Below, one piece after another: positions 24,715-33,833 of a DNA stretch of 64,000 nt. Source of the DNA: UBA6522 sp965237785 (lineage in GTDB: Bacteria; Pseudomonadota; Gammaproteobacteria; Steroidobacterales; Rariloculaceae); NCBI GenBank assembly GCA_965237785.1, contig OZ250159.1, positions 2,542,001 through 2,606,000 of the forward strand, written 5' to 3'. Position 1 is the stretch's first letter, and the number at the start of each line of letters is the position of its first letter. The notes below the pieces were generated by a model. It saw only the letters and a program-made list of their open reading frames with translations. It searched no databases and was not told the origin of the DNA. A program made the position numbers and the translations under genes.

Positions 24715-26142
24715 GTGTTGGAAGAACTCGGCATCGTCGGCATCTCATGGCGCCAGGACGGCAGCGAAGCCCTGGCGCGCTTCGCCTTGCCAAAGGAAAC
24801 CCGCGGCCAGCGCCTGCAGGACTTCGCCCGCGAGGCAGGACTCCTGGAACTCGCCTATCTGGATACCTGCAACCGCGTCGAGATCATCTTCGCGCGCACT
24901 CCGGACGCTTCGACGAGCGGTAGCCGCCGCGACGATCTTCGCCACAACGACCTTCGCCCCCAGGTGTACGAGCTTCTCACCGGCCGGACACCGGAACCGG
25001 GCGAAGCGCAGCGCGCGCTCAAGGCATGGCAGGGCGAGGGTGCCTGCGAGCACCTGTTCCTGGTCGCCGCCGGACTGGATTCCGCCGCAGTCGGTGAGGT
25101 GGAGATTGTGGGCCAGGTTCGTGACTGCCGCGATCTCTCGGTCGAGCTGGGGCTTGGCGGACCTCGATTGGATTTGCTCTTTGACGAGACCCTGAACATC
25201 GCGGCGCGGGTTCGCGGCGAGACGCGCCTGGGCCACGGGCGCGTATCGCTGGCCGAGGTTGCCGTGGCGCGGCTTCGGGAGCGGCTGAAGCGTACTCCCG
25301 GAGCGGTCGCACTGGTGGGTGTCTCGGCCATGACGGAGCGGGCGGCGCGGTCACTGGCAAAATCCGGTACTCCGCTGATCTTCGTCAATCGAACGCCGGC
25401 CAAGGCGCGTGCCGCCGCGGCCGCCTTCGCAGCCGAGATGCTGCCACTGACCGACTTTCTGAGCGACCCGCCGGCGGTCGAAGCTGTGCTCAGCTCCGCC
25501 GGCGCACCGGAGCCGCTGCTGACGGAACCCGTGCTGGAACGCATCGCGGCAAAGACCCCTTCCGGGGAGGCGCCCGTCTTGATCGACATGGCGGTTCCGG
25601 AAAATATCGACAGCCGCGCCTGCGAGAAGCTGGGTCTGCTCCGCATGGGCATGGACGAGATCGTCCGCGAAGCCCAGGGGAACCGCGCGGCGCGACTGCT
25701 GGAAGCCGCGCAGGCGCGTGAACTGGTGGACGAGGCGCTGCCCAGACTTCGGGACCGATTCGCGGAGCGGGTCTACGGCCCGCTCTTCGGCGCGCTGCAG
25801 AACCGCTATCGGCATACAGCCCGGGAGGGGGTGCGGCGACTGCTCAAGAAAGATCTCAAGGGACTCGGAAGCGCCGAGCGGGAAGCCATCGAAACCTGGG
25901 CGGAGGTCCTCGCGCGGCGCTTCGCGCATATCCCTACACTGGGGCTGAGAGGTTTGCTGCACCACGGGCCGGACGGATCGCTGGACGCCTTCCTCGAGGG
26001 GCTCGACGCGGAGTTTGCCGCGGAATTACGCCAAGCCCTGGACCGCGCCCCGCGCCATCCCGATGTCAATGCCGGAACGGCGCGCAACGACCTCGACCAC
26101 GGTATGAAAGGGCCGAGCATCGGCCGGGAGGCAAGCCGGTGA
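24715..26142 (+). CDS. hemA: Glutamyl-tRNA reductase
   Basis: A 475-residue enzyme that reduces glutamyl-tRNA to glutamate-1-semialdehyde, the first step of tetrapyrrole synthesis by the C5 route. The catalytic Cys lies in AYLDTCNRVEIIF. VAAGLDSAAVGEVEIVGQVR is the conserved substrate segment, and VALVGVSAMTERAARSLAKS with FVNRTPAKARA is the NADPH domain. The start is a GTG (24715). The protein is slightly longer than usual because of an Arg/Asp-rich tail. It is the first gene of the heme operon, and its stop overlaps the hemC GTG. Confidence 0.93.
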   Translation: MLEELGIVGISWRQDGSEALARFALPKETRGQRLQDFAREAGLLELAYLDTCNRVEIIFARTPDASTSGSRRDDLRHNDLRPQVYELLTGRTPEPGEAQRALKAWQGEGACEHLFLVAAGLDSAAVGEVEIVGQVRDCRDLSVELGLGGPRLDLLFDETLNIAARVRGETRLGHGRVSLAEVAVARLRERLKRTPGAVALVGVSAMTERAARSLAKSGTPLIFVNRTPAKARAAAAAFAAEMLPLTDFLSDPPAVEAVLSSAGAPEPLLTEPVLERIAAKTPSGEAPVLIDMAVPENIDSRACEKLGLLRMGMDEIVREAQGNRAARLLEAAQARELVDEALPRLRDRFAERVYGPLFGALQNRYRHTAREGVRRLLKKDLKGLGSAEREAIETWAEVLARRFAHIPTLGLRGLLHHGPDGSLDAFLEGLDAEFAAELRQALDRAPRHPDVNAGTARNDLDHGMKGPSIGREASR

Positions 26143-27059
26143 AGCTCCGTCTGGGAACACGCGGGTCGCATTTGGCGCGTACGCAAGCCGCCGGCATCGC
26201 CCGCGAACTCGCCGGACTCGGCCACGAAACCTCCATCGGCATCATCAACACCGCCGGGGACCGCTCCACCGCCACATCGTTCGGATCGATCGGACCGCAG
26301 GGCGTCTTCGTAAGGGAGATCGAACACGCCGTCCTCAACGGCGAGGTGGACATCGCCGTACACTCCTACAAGGATCTTCCCACTCGCTCGCCGCCGGAAC
26401 TGACGATCGCCGCGGTGCCCACACGTCTCGATCCGGCGGACGTCCTGGTGATGAACAAGACGGCGGCGGCCGACCCGAACCACGGGATGCCCATCATTGG
26501 CGGAACCACGGTCGGCACCGCCTCGGCGCGGCGCCAGGCCTGGATCAGGCACCTGCGACCGGACATCACGGTGGTACCCATCCGGGGCAATGTGCCCACG
26601 CGCATCGGTCGCTTGTATGACGACCTGGACGGTGTCGTGCTCGCGGCTGCCGGGCTCGCGCGGCTGCGGGAGAGTCCGCTGGAGGGCGTATCCGATCCCG
26701 TGACCGAGCAATTTGTACTCGGCCGGCTGCCGCCCGAGGTATTCGTTCCCGCACCGTCCCAGGGCGCGCTCGCGATCCAGTGCCGACGTGCCGATGCGCG
26801 GATTTGCGGCGTACTCGAGGCGCTCGACGACGACGCCACGCGCCAGGCGGTTGAAGCCGAGCGTGAACTGTTGGCACGGGTCGAGGGCGGCTGCGATACG
26901 GCATTCGGCGCGTATTGCGCCGCGGACCGGTCGGCGCCGGGAGCGTTCCGACTCATTGCCTGGCTGGAGCGTGAGGGCGAGGTGCTCAAGGCAACGGCGC
27001 ACGACATGAATCTCGACGCCCTGGTGGAATCCGCATGGACCGAGCTGGAACGGCAATGA
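26139..27059 (+). CDS. hemC: Hydroxymethylbilane synthase (porphobilinogen deaminase)
   Basis: A 306-residue enzyme that polymerises four porphobilinogens. It opens with LRLGTRGSHLARTQAAGIAR, then VDIAVHSYKDLPTRSP, GTASARRQAWIRHLRPDI and FVPAPSQGALAIQCR, all canonical. The dipyrromethane cofactor Cys is in RVEGGCDTAFGAYC; the usual VPIG after this Cys is TAFG here, a mild oddity. The GTG start overlaps the hemA stop (GTGA). Confidence 0.93.
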   Translation: MKLRLGTRGSHLARTQAAGIARELAGLGHETSIGIINTAGDRSTATSFGSIGPQGVFVREIEHAVLNGEVDIAVHSYKDLPTRSPPELTIAAVPTRLDPADVLVMNKTAAADPNHGMPIIGGTTVGTASARRQAWIRHLRPDITVVPIRGNVPTRIGRLYDDLDGVVLAAAGLARLRESPLEGVSDPVTEQFVLGRLPPEVFVPAPSQGALAIQCRRADARICGVLEALDDDATRQAVEAERELLARVEGGCDTAFGAYCAADRSAPGAFRLIAWLEREGEVLKATAHDMNLDALVESAWTELERQ

Positions 27060-27844
27060 GCGGGCTGGTGGGGCAACGGGTCCTGATCACCCGCGCCGGC
27101 GAGGACTGCTCGGCCTGGGCATCGCGTCTGGCGGAGGCCGGCGCGGTACCGCTGATGCTGCCGTGCATCGAGTGCCGGCCCATCCGTGACCCGAGTGTCG
27201 AGACCCGACTGTCGGCGGCGCTTCCACAGACCGATTGGCTGGTCGTGACGTCGCGCCGCGGAGCTGAAGTGCTGCACAGACTGATCGAGGCGACACCGTG
27301 GAGCCGGCCCGATGAGCAGGCGATGGCGGCGATTCGCGTCGCCACAGTCGGCCCGGCGACGGCGGCCGCGGCCGCCTCGTTGCCCGGCCGGGTGGCACTC
27401 GAGGCCCCGGGCGGGACCGCGAGATCCCTCGCCGAGGCCCTCGCCTCGCGCATCATCGCGGATTCAGCCGGCGCGGGTCCAGCCGGCGCGGTGCGGCGCG
27501 CCAAGCCAAAGTGCCTGATCGTCGTGGCCGAGAACGCCGGACCCGTGCTGGAATCGACTTTGGGGCGAGCCGGCGGCGATTGCCTGCGGATCGACGTGTA
27601 CCGCACGGTGCCCGCGCAGCCACAGCCCCGAAAGCAGGCGCTCTCCGAATTGCGTGCGGATAAAATCCTTTTGGCGAGCCCCACGGCGGTAACCGGCCTG
27701 TTGAATCGGATTGAATTCGACACGGCGGCGGAAATTCTTACCATCGGCCCTACCACCAGCGGCGCGGCGCGGGCCGCCGGCTTGACCGTAACCGCGGAAG
27801 CGGCGCAACCCAGCCTGGAAGGGCTGTTGGAGATCATGCAATGA
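27056..27844 (+). CDS. hemD: Uroporphyrinogen-III synthase
   Basis: A 262-residue protein. HemD is poorly conserved, but QRVLITRAGEDCSAWASRL at the start, LVVTSRRGAEVL in the first domain, and ILLASPTAVTGLL then ILTIGPTTSGAARAAGLTV in the second fit the two-domain fold. It closes hydroxymethylbilane to uroporphyrinogen III. It starts at the ATG overlapping the hemC stop and ends in an ATGA overlap with hemB. Confidence 0.88.
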   Translation: MSGLVGQRVLITRAGEDCSAWASRLAEAGAVPLMLPCIECRPIRDPSVETRLSAALPQTDWLVVTSRRGAEVLHRLIEATPWSRPDEQAMAAIRVATVGPATAAAAASLPGRVALEAPGGTARSLAEALASRIIADSAGAGPAGAVRRAKPKCLIVVAENAGPVLESTLGRAGGDCLRIDVYRTVPAQPQPRKQALSELRADKILLASPTAVTGLLNRIEFDTAAEILTIGPTTSGAARAAGLTVTAEAAQPSLEGLLEIMQ

Positions 27845-28845
27845 ACGACACGACCGTGACCACTCCCGGACGCAACCGCCCCCGGCGTCTGCGCGGCAGC
27901 CAGGTCGTCCGGGATCTCGTGGCGGAAACCCAACTTTCGCCGTCGCAGTTCATCGTGCCCCACTTCGTGCTCTCAACACGAAGGGCCGAAAGGCCCATTC
28001 CCTCGCTGCCGGGTATCGCCGAACTCGGTCTCGACAACCTGGTGAGCCGTGTGGCGGGCGACCTGGATCTCGGGATTCGATCGGTCCTCTTGTTCGGCCA
28101 TCCGGACGAGGCCGAACACAAGACCTCCGACGGGCAGGCGGCATGGGCCGCGGACGGCGCCGTGCAACGCGCCGTCGGTCGGCTGAAGGCGGAATTCGGC
28201 GACGATCTCCTGGTGATGACCGATGTATGCCTCTGCGCCTACACCGATCATGGCCATTGCGGCATCGTCGACGACGGCCAGGTGATCAATGATGCTTCGC
28301 TGGCGCCGCTGGTGCGCACGGCGTTGAGCCACGCTGAAGCCGGGGCCGACGTCGTCGCCCCCTCCGACATGATGGACGGGCGTGTCGCCGCCATCCGCGA
28401 CGCCCTTGACGAGGCCGGACACGACAACGTCCTGCTTCTCGCCTACGCCGTCAAATACGCATCCGCCTATTACGGGCCGTTTCGGGACGCGGCGGACTCC
28501 ACGCCGGCTTTCGGGGATCGGCGCAGCTACCAGATGGATCCGCGCAATGTCCGCGAAGCTCTGCGGGAAGCGGAGCTTGATGAGCGCGAGGGCGCGGACA
28601 TGCTGATGGTGAAACCCGCCATGGCCTATCTCGACGTCATCCAGGCGGTCCGAAGCGTCAGCCGGCTTCCCCTGGCCGCCTACAACGTCTCCGGCGAGTA
28701 CGCCGCGGTCAAGGCAGCAGCGGCCAACGGCTGGCTCGACGAAGCCCAGGTGGTTCGCGAGAACCTGATGGCGATTCGCCGCGCCGGCGCCGATCAGATC
28801 ATTACCTATCACGCCCGGGATGCGATCGAGGGGGGCTGGCTATGA
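27841..28845 (+). CDS. hemB: Delta-aminolevulinic acid dehydratase (porphobilinogen synthase)
   Basis: A 334-residue enzyme that condenses two 5-aminolevulinate molecules. The zinc-binding cysteines are visible at 130, 132 and 140 (DVCLCAYTDHGHCG), so this is a Zn-type enzyme. Schiff-base lysines lie in AYAVKYASAYYGPFR and MLMVKPAMAYLD. The length is normal. It is coupled by four-base overlaps on both sides (hemD, hemL). Confidence 0.95.
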   Translation: MNDTTVTTPGRNRPRRLRGSQVVRDLVAETQLSPSQFIVPHFVLSTRRAERPIPSLPGIAELGLDNLVSRVAGDLDLGIRSVLLFGHPDEAEHKTSDGQAAWAADGAVQRAVGRLKAEFGDDLLVMTDVCLCAYTDHGHCGIVDDGQVINDASLAPLVRTALSHAEAGADVVAPSDMMDGRVAAIRDALDEAGHDNVLLLAYAVKYASAYYGPFRDAADSTPAFGDRRSYQMDPRNVREALREAELDEREGADMLMVKPAMAYLDVIQAVRSVSRLPLAAYNVSGEYAAVKAAAANGWLDEAQVVRENLMAIRRAGADQIITYHARDAIEGGWL

Positions 28846-30197
28846 GCCGGACTCGCCCGAACTCACAATCCGCAGCATGGTTCGACCGGGCACTTTCGGT
28901 ACTGCCCGGTGGAGTGAGTTCGCCTGTGCGGGCGTTCCGGGGCGTGGGGGGAACACCGCCGGTCATCCGCGCGGGGCAAGGCGCCGAGGTCGTCGACGAG
29001 GACGGCAACCGCTACGTGGATTTCGTCGGATCGTGGGGCCCGCTGATCCTGGGACACGCTCACCCGGACGTGGTCGCTGCCGTGGACGGCGCCGTCCGCC
29101 GCGGCACGTCATTCGGCGCACCGTCCGCAGTGGAGATCGAACTGGCTGAGAACGTCGTAGCCTGCTACCCGGGCATCGAGCAGGTGCGCTTCGTATCGTC
29201 CGGAACCGAGGCCGTGATGAGCGCCGTGCGCCTGGCCCGGGGCGCCGGCGGTCGCGACCTCATCATCAAGTTCTCGGGTTGCTATCACGGCCATGTGGAC
29301 GACCTGCTGGTGGCGGCAGGCTCGGGGCTTGCGACCTTCGGCACCCCGTCTTCGCTGGGCGTCCCCGAGCCGAGCGCGGCCCTGACCCGCGTGCTGCCGC
29401 TCGACGACGAGGATGCCGTGGCGGCGCTCTTCGACCGGGAGGGCGAACGCATCGCCGCGGTCATCGTCGAACCCGTGCCCGCCAATAACGGCCTGCTCCT
29501 GCAACGCCGGAAGTTTCTCGCGGCGCTGCGCGAGCAGTGCACACGCCACGGAGCGCTGTTGATATTCGACGAGGTCATCTCGGGTTTCCGCCTGGGACCC
29601 GGCGGCGCGGCGATCCACTACGACGTACAGCCCGATCTGGCGACCTTCGGCAAGGTCATCGGGGGCGGCATGCCCGTGGGCGCGTTCGGCGGTCCGCGAG
29701 AGACGATGCAGCACCTTGCCCCCACCGGCGGGGTGTACCAGGCCGGCACCCTGTCCGGCAATCCCGTGGCCATGACGGCGGGGCTGACGACGCTCAAGTA
29801 TCTGCAGCGCCACGATGGCTGGCAGGCCCTGGAACGGCTCGGCCAATACCTGGAGCAGCGACTCAACGATGTGCTGCGTGCCGCCCCGGTGCCGGCCGCG
29901 CTGGTGCGCATCGGCTCGATCTTCTGGATCGCGTGGGGCGCGTCCTCGGCTCCACGGTCCGCGGAGGCGATCCACCCGCACGGCGCGCAGATCTACCGAC
30001 AAGTCTTTCACGGCCTCCTGGAACGCGGGGTCGCGTTGGCGCCATCGGCCTTCGAGGTGGGATTCCTGTCGCTGGCCCACACTACCGGGCACGTCGACCG
30101 GCTCGCCACGGCACTTCGGGAGGTGCTCGAAACCGTGGACGACGGGAGCCAAACCCGCCACTCGGCAACCACTGAATTGATGGGGAACGAGTCATGA
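28842..30197 (+). CDS. hemL: Glutamate-1-semialdehyde 2,1-aminomutase
   Basis: A 451-residue PLP enzyme that converts glutamate-1-semialdehyde to 5-aminolevulinate. It has LPGGVSSPVRAFRGVGGTPP at the N-terminus, IKFSGCYHGHVDDLLVAAGS, LIFDEVISGFR, and the PLP lysine in LATFGKVIGGGMPVGAFGG. Its presence after hemA confirms the C5 pathway. The stop overlaps the ATG of the histidine kinase gene. Confidence 0.95.
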   Translation: MSRTRPNSQSAAWFDRALSVLPGGVSSPVRAFRGVGGTPPVIRAGQGAEVVDEDGNRYVDFVGSWGPLILGHAHPDVVAAVDGAVRRGTSFGAPSAVEIELAENVVACYPGIEQVRFVSSGTEAVMSAVRLARGAGGRDLIIKFSGCYHGHVDDLLVAAGSGLATFGTPSSLGVPEPSAALTRVLPLDDEDAVAALFDREGERIAAVIVEPVPANNGLLLQRRKFLAALREQCTRHGALLIFDEVISGFRLGPGGAAIHYDVQPDLATFGKVIGGGMPVGAFGGPRETMQHLAPTGGVYQAGTLSGNPVAMTAGLTTLKYLQRHDGWQALERLGQYLEQRLNDVLRAAPVPAALVRIGSIFWIAWGASSAPRSAEAIHPHGAQIYRQVFHGLLERGVALAPSAFEVGFLSLAHTTGHVDRLATALREVLETVDDGSQTRHSATTELMGNES

Positions 30198-31282
30198 CGC
30201 TCATGCGCAATCCAACCACGGCGCTGCAGTTCGGTTTTCTCGCCCTGTTGGCTATTTCTACCGCCCAGACGGCCTGGTGGGTCGCCGATCAGCGCAGCCT
30301 GGCGCGAAACCATCGGGACCGCGTGGCGGCGCTCCATGAAGCCGACGCCCTGGCGGTCACCGCGGCTTTCGCGCAGGCGACGGCCCAACTGCCGGAGCTA
30401 TTGCCCCATCTCGAGATCGACTCCGACCAGGGCACCGCCACGGTTCGGCCGCAGGCTCTGCAGGCCCTCGCCGATGACGCCGATTCGCGCATCAACCGCT
30501 ACACCTGGGAAGGCGGATTCTTCCTGCTCGTGTTGCTGGGCGGCATGACCGTGCTGACGCGCACGATCCGGCACGATGCACAGCTCAGGAAGCGCCAACA
30601 GAACTTTCTCGCCGCCGTCTCCCACGAATTGAAAAGCCCATTGGCGAGCATCAGGCTCGCTGCCGAATCCCTGATCAGGCGATCGGACCACGCCCACACC
30701 CAACGACTGGGCCAGCGGATGCTCGAGGATGGCGAGCGACTGTTGCGGATGGTGGAGAACCTGCTGGATACCACGCGGCTTGAGGAAGGCCGGATCGAAT
30801 TGAAGCGGGATACGCTCGGGCTTGCCGGCGTGGTGGAGGCCAGCGTAGCCCATCAGCGCGAAGCAGCGCGCGAGCACGGCGTGGACATCGAGGTAAACGT
30901 AGCCGGCGAATTGCAGGTGGATGCAGACGCCTTCGCGATCGAAACGGTACTGCGCAATCTCCTCGACAATGCCGTAAAGGCCTGTGTCTCCGGCCAGGGC
31001 CGGAACGTATGGGTCGGCGCCGAACCGGCGGGCCGGTTTGTTCGCATTACAGTGCGCGACGACGGCAGTGGCTTCTCGCCAAAGGATGCCGCCATGATTT
31101 TCGAGAAATTCTATCGGCTCGGGGATGAGATGCGCCGTTCCACGCAGGGTACCGGGCTGGGTTTGTACCTGGTTCGCGGTCTTGCGGAACTCTCAGGCGC
31201 CCGCGTCTCCGCGGCCAGCGACGGACCCGGCCAGGGCGCAACCATCACCGTTGAATGGCCGGCTCCCGGAACGAAGCCGTGA
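30194..31282 (+). CDS. Membrane sensor histidine kinase inside the heme operon
   Basis: A 362-residue kinase. A first membrane segment (about 11-30) is followed by a short ~75-residue periplasmic part with no recognised domain and a second membrane segment (about 106-122). His144 sits in the HisKA motif FLAAVSHELKSPLASIRL. The ATPase domain has the N-box VLRNLLDNAVKACV, the G1 box VRDDGSGFSP, and GTGLGLYLVRGL. It is coupled by overlaps to hemL upstream and to the response regulator downstream, so it should be made together with the heme enzymes. It may sense a porphyrin, heme or redox signal, but this is inference from position. Confidence 0.9.
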   Translation: MTLMRNPTTALQFGFLALLAISTAQTAWWVADQRSLARNHRDRVAALHEADALAVTAAFAQATAQLPELLPHLEIDSDQGTATVRPQALQALADDADSRINRYTWEGGFFLLVLLGGMTVLTRTIRHDAQLRKRQQNFLAAVSHELKSPLASIRLAAESLIRRSDHAHTQRLGQRMLEDGERLLRMVENLLDTTRLEEGRIELKRDTLGLAGVVEASVAHQREAAREHGVDIEVNVAGELQVDADAFAIETVLRNLLDNAVKACVSGQGRNVWVGAEPAGRFVRITVRDDGSGFSPKDAAMIFEKFYRLGDEMRRSTQGTGLGLYLVRGLAELSGARVSAASDGPGQGATITVEWPAPGTKP

Positions 31283-32016
31283 GCGCGACGGTGAGCGAAG
31301 CGACCCATCCAGCCCGGATCCTCGTGGTCGACGATGAGGTGCACCTGGCGGACGGCGTTCGCGAGATCCTGGAGGCCGAGGGCTACGCGGCGGAAGTGGC
31401 TCACGACGGAGTCGAAGGTCTTCGCAAAGCGCTGGGCCACAGCTTCGACCTGATTCTTCTGGACGTGATGATGCCGAGAATGGATGGACTCAAGACGTGC
31501 GAGGAATTGCGCCGCAATGGATTGCACACCCCGGTACTGTTTCTCACGGTGAAGGGGGACCCCGAGGATCGCATTCGCGGTCTGGAAGCCGGCGGCGACG
31601 ACTACCTGGCCAAGCCCTTTCATCTCAAGGAACTGTTGCTGAGGGTCGCCGCCATCCTGCGCCGCAGCCATTGGTACGCTCGGGCCACATCGACCTTGCG
31701 CTTCGGCGGCAATGAAATTGATTTCCTCACGTATCACGCCATGGGATGGGACGGCGTCGAACACACGCTGACCCACAAGGAAGCCATGATCATGAAGGTG
31801 CTCGCGGAGCACGACGGCGCCATCGTGCCGCGAGAGGATATCCTCGACAAGGTGTGGGGTTACGAGGTGTATCCGTCCACGCGAACCATCGACAATTTTA
31901 TCGTACGCCTGCGCAAGCGATTCGAGCGCAACCCGGAGGCCCCGGAGCATTTTCATACCGTGCGCGGCGTGGGCTACCGGTTTACCAACGAGGCGGAACG
32001 GGCCCGGCATGAGTAG
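31279..32016 (+). CDS. OmpR-type response regulator inside the heme operon
   Basis: A 245-residue regulator starting at GTG 31279, which overlaps the kinase stop (GTGA). The receiver has the acidic pair in ILVVDDEVHL, the phospho-acceptor Asp62 in DLILLDVMMPRMDGL, and Lys in DDYLAKPFHLKEL. The C-terminal winged helix contains LTHKEAMIMKVLAEHDG and TRTIDNFIVRLRKRFE, then FHTVRGVGYRF. It is the cognate partner of the kinase and presumably controls transcription, possibly of this operon. No target site can be assigned by eye. Confidence 0.9.
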   Translation: MSATVSEATHPARILVVDDEVHLADGVREILEAEGYAAEVAHDGVEGLRKALGHSFDLILLDVMMPRMDGLKTCEELRRNGLHTPVLFLTVKGDPEDRIRGLEAGGDDYLAKPFHLKELLLRVAAILRRSHWYARATSTLRFGGNEIDFLTYHAMGWDGVEHTLTHKEAMIMKVLAEHDGAIVPREDILDKVWGYEVYPSTRTIDNFIVRLRKRFERNPEAPEHFHTVRGVGYRFTNEAERARHE

Positions 32017-32057
32017 CGACGCATTCAGATCAAGCGGCGGTAGCCATTGGATTCGCC

Positions 32058-33107
32058 ATGACAAATGAAGCTCATCGCGACTTTGATCCCCGACAGCGGC
32101 TGTTGCTGAAGGCGATTCGCAGGGAGTCCGCGAGCCGGCGCCCGCTCTGGATCATGCGCCAGGCCGGGCGCTACCTGCCTGAGTACCGCGAATTACGCCA
32201 GTCGTATCCTTTCAAGGCGGTGGCTCAATCCGCCGAGCTTGCCGCTCAAGTGACACTGATGCCGCTGGCGCGATTTCCGTTCGATGCGGCCATCGTCTTC
32301 GCCGATATCATGAGCCCGTTATCGGCATTGGGCGTGGAGTTTGATTTCGACCCCGGCCCGGTGGTGGACCAGCCCATTCGCGGCCAGGCCGGCGTGGACG
32401 CGCTGACCCGGCCGGACCCCGACAAGCTCGGCCCCGAAGTGATCGCTGCGCTGAGACAGACGCGCGAAGCGCTCCCGGTCGAGACCGCGCTGCTGGGATT
32501 CTGCGGCGCGCCGTGGACGCTGGCCGCCTATCTCGTGGAGGGGCGCGGCAAAAAGGACTTCCCGACACTACGGGCCTTCGCCGCGGCTCAGCCCAAGGTC
32601 CTCGAGGAGTTGCTTGGCAAACTTGCCGCAGCGATGGCTACCTACCTGATCAATCAGGCGCGAGCGGGGGCCGATGCCGTGCAGATTTTCGATTCCTGGG
32701 CGGGGGTACTATCGTTGCCCGATTGGGAACGTCTCATTCGACCTCATCTGACGTCGCTGCTCGAGACCGTTGGCGAGGCCGGCGTGCCGCGCATTCTCTT
32801 TGTGCAGAACGCGCCGCACCTGCTTGAGGCTTATGCCAGCCTGCCGGCCGAGGTGCTGGCGGTGGATTGGCGAGTGGATATCGCTGAAGTTCAGCGCCGA
32901 TTTCCTCACCGGTCCGTGCAGGGCAATATCGACCCGGCCATCCTGCTGGGGGGCGCCGAACCCACCCGCGCCGCGGCGGCAAACCTGTTACAACGGTTGA
33001 AACCCGAGGGCCACATCGTCAATCTCGGCCACGGCATTCTCCCGAATACGCCGCTGGAAAGCGTGGCCGCGCTGGTCGACGCAGTGCACGAGGAGCAAGC
33101 AACGTGA
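32058..33107 (+). CDS. hemE: Uroporphyrinogen decarboxylase
   Basis: A 349-residue enzyme that decarboxylates the four acetates of uroporphyrinogen III to give coproporphyrinogen III. The N-terminal signature PLWIMRQAGRYLPEYRELR is complete, followed by FPFDAAIVFADIMSPLSALG and LGFCGAPWTLAAYLVEG. The C-terminal part has QGNIDPAILLGG and NLGHGILPNTP. It starts 41 bases after the response regulator, the only real gap in the operon apart from a 10-base gap before hemH. It ends in a GTGA overlap with the HemQ-like gene. Confidence 0.95.
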   Translation: MTNEAHRDFDPRQRLLLKAIRRESASRRPLWIMRQAGRYLPEYRELRQSYPFKAVAQSAELAAQVTLMPLARFPFDAAIVFADIMSPLSALGVEFDFDPGPVVDQPIRGQAGVDALTRPDPDKLGPEVIAALRQTREALPVETALLGFCGAPWTLAAYLVEGRGKKDFPTLRAFAAAQPKVLEELLGKLAAAMATYLINQARAGADAVQIFDSWAGVLSLPDWERLIRPHLTSLLETVGEAGVPRILFVQNAPHLLEAYASLPAEVLAVDWRVDIAEVQRRFPHRSVQGNIDPAILLGGAEPTRAAAANLLQRLKPEGHIVNLGHGILPNTPLESVAALVDAVHEEQAT

Positions 33108-33823
33108 CGCAACAAGACCCGGTTTCGGTGGATCTCAGCGAAAAGGGCATGCGCCGGGGGCAGCCGATCTCACTTGATCGTCGGCTGTTCATGAAATTCA
33201 CCGCGTTCAACGGTTGTTCGTCCGAGCAAGACGCGGCGCTGGCCCTCGCCGACGCCGGCGTGGAAGGGGCGCTGTATGTGGACGCCAACGACCCCACGGG
33301 TATCGGGGTCATCGCGTTGGCCGAGGACCCGGCGTTCTTCGCAACCGTCTTGCGGGATGCGTTCAACGGGACACCCTTTGCCGGCATGACACACAAGGGC
33401 GAGTTCGACATGCTGGGGCGCACCTACTCCATCGGCTACGAACCGGATCTTGAAGATACGCTGTTGATAAAACCGCGCTCCAAGGTGCTCAATCCGGATC
33501 TCTCCTGGGCAGTCTGGTATCCGCTGCAACGCTCCAAGAGCTTCTACGTACAGCCGCAGGAGAAGCAACGCCAGATTCTCGCCGAGCATGGCTCAATCGG
33601 CAGGCGCTATGGGGTGGCCGGGCTCGCGGCCGACGTTCGACTGGCCTGCCACGGTCTCGACAAGCACGACAACGACTTCGTGATCGGGCTCCTGGGGCCG
33701 AACCTCTATCCCCTTTCCGCGGTTGTGCAGGAAATGCGCAAGACCGAGCAGACTTCCCAGTACCTGGACAGCCTGGGACCGTTCTTCGTCGGCAAGGCCG
33801 CGTGGCAGAGCCCAAACACCTAG
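33104..33823 (+). CDS. chdC: HemQ/ChdC-family coproheme decarboxylase (chlorite-dismutase fold)
   Basis: A 239-residue protein of the chlorite dismutase/HemQ superfamily. WAVWYPLQRSKSFYVQPQEK followed by RQILAEHGSIGRRYG carries the Tyr of the coproheme decarboxylase motif. DFVIGLLGPNLYPLSAVVQE and SLGPFFVGKAAW complete the C-terminal ferredoxin-like half. ChdC turns coproheme into heme b with peroxide in the coproporphyrin-dependent pathway. Its place between hemE and hemH argues for that role rather than chlorite breakdown. The N-terminal ~100 residues also look like a ferredoxin-like repeat. It begins with GTG overlapping the hemE stop. Confidence 0.85.
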   Translation: MTQQDPVSVDLSEKGMRRGQPISLDRRLFMKFTAFNGCSSEQDAALALADAGVEGALYVDANDPTGIGVIALAEDPAFFATVLRDAFNGTPFAGMTHKGEFDMLGRTYSIGYEPDLEDTLLIKPRSKVLNPDLSWAVWYPLQRSKSFYVQPQEKQRQILAEHGSIGRRYGVAGLAADVRLACHGLDKHDNDFVIGLLGPNLYPLSAVVQEMRKTEQTSQYLDSLGPFFVGKAAWQSPNT

Positions 33824-33833
33824 GTAGCTTTCG

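Noticed and set aside
33104..33823. Chlorite dismutase
   Set aside because: The fold is shared, but position between hemE and hemH and the Tyr-containing segment favour coproheme decarboxylase.
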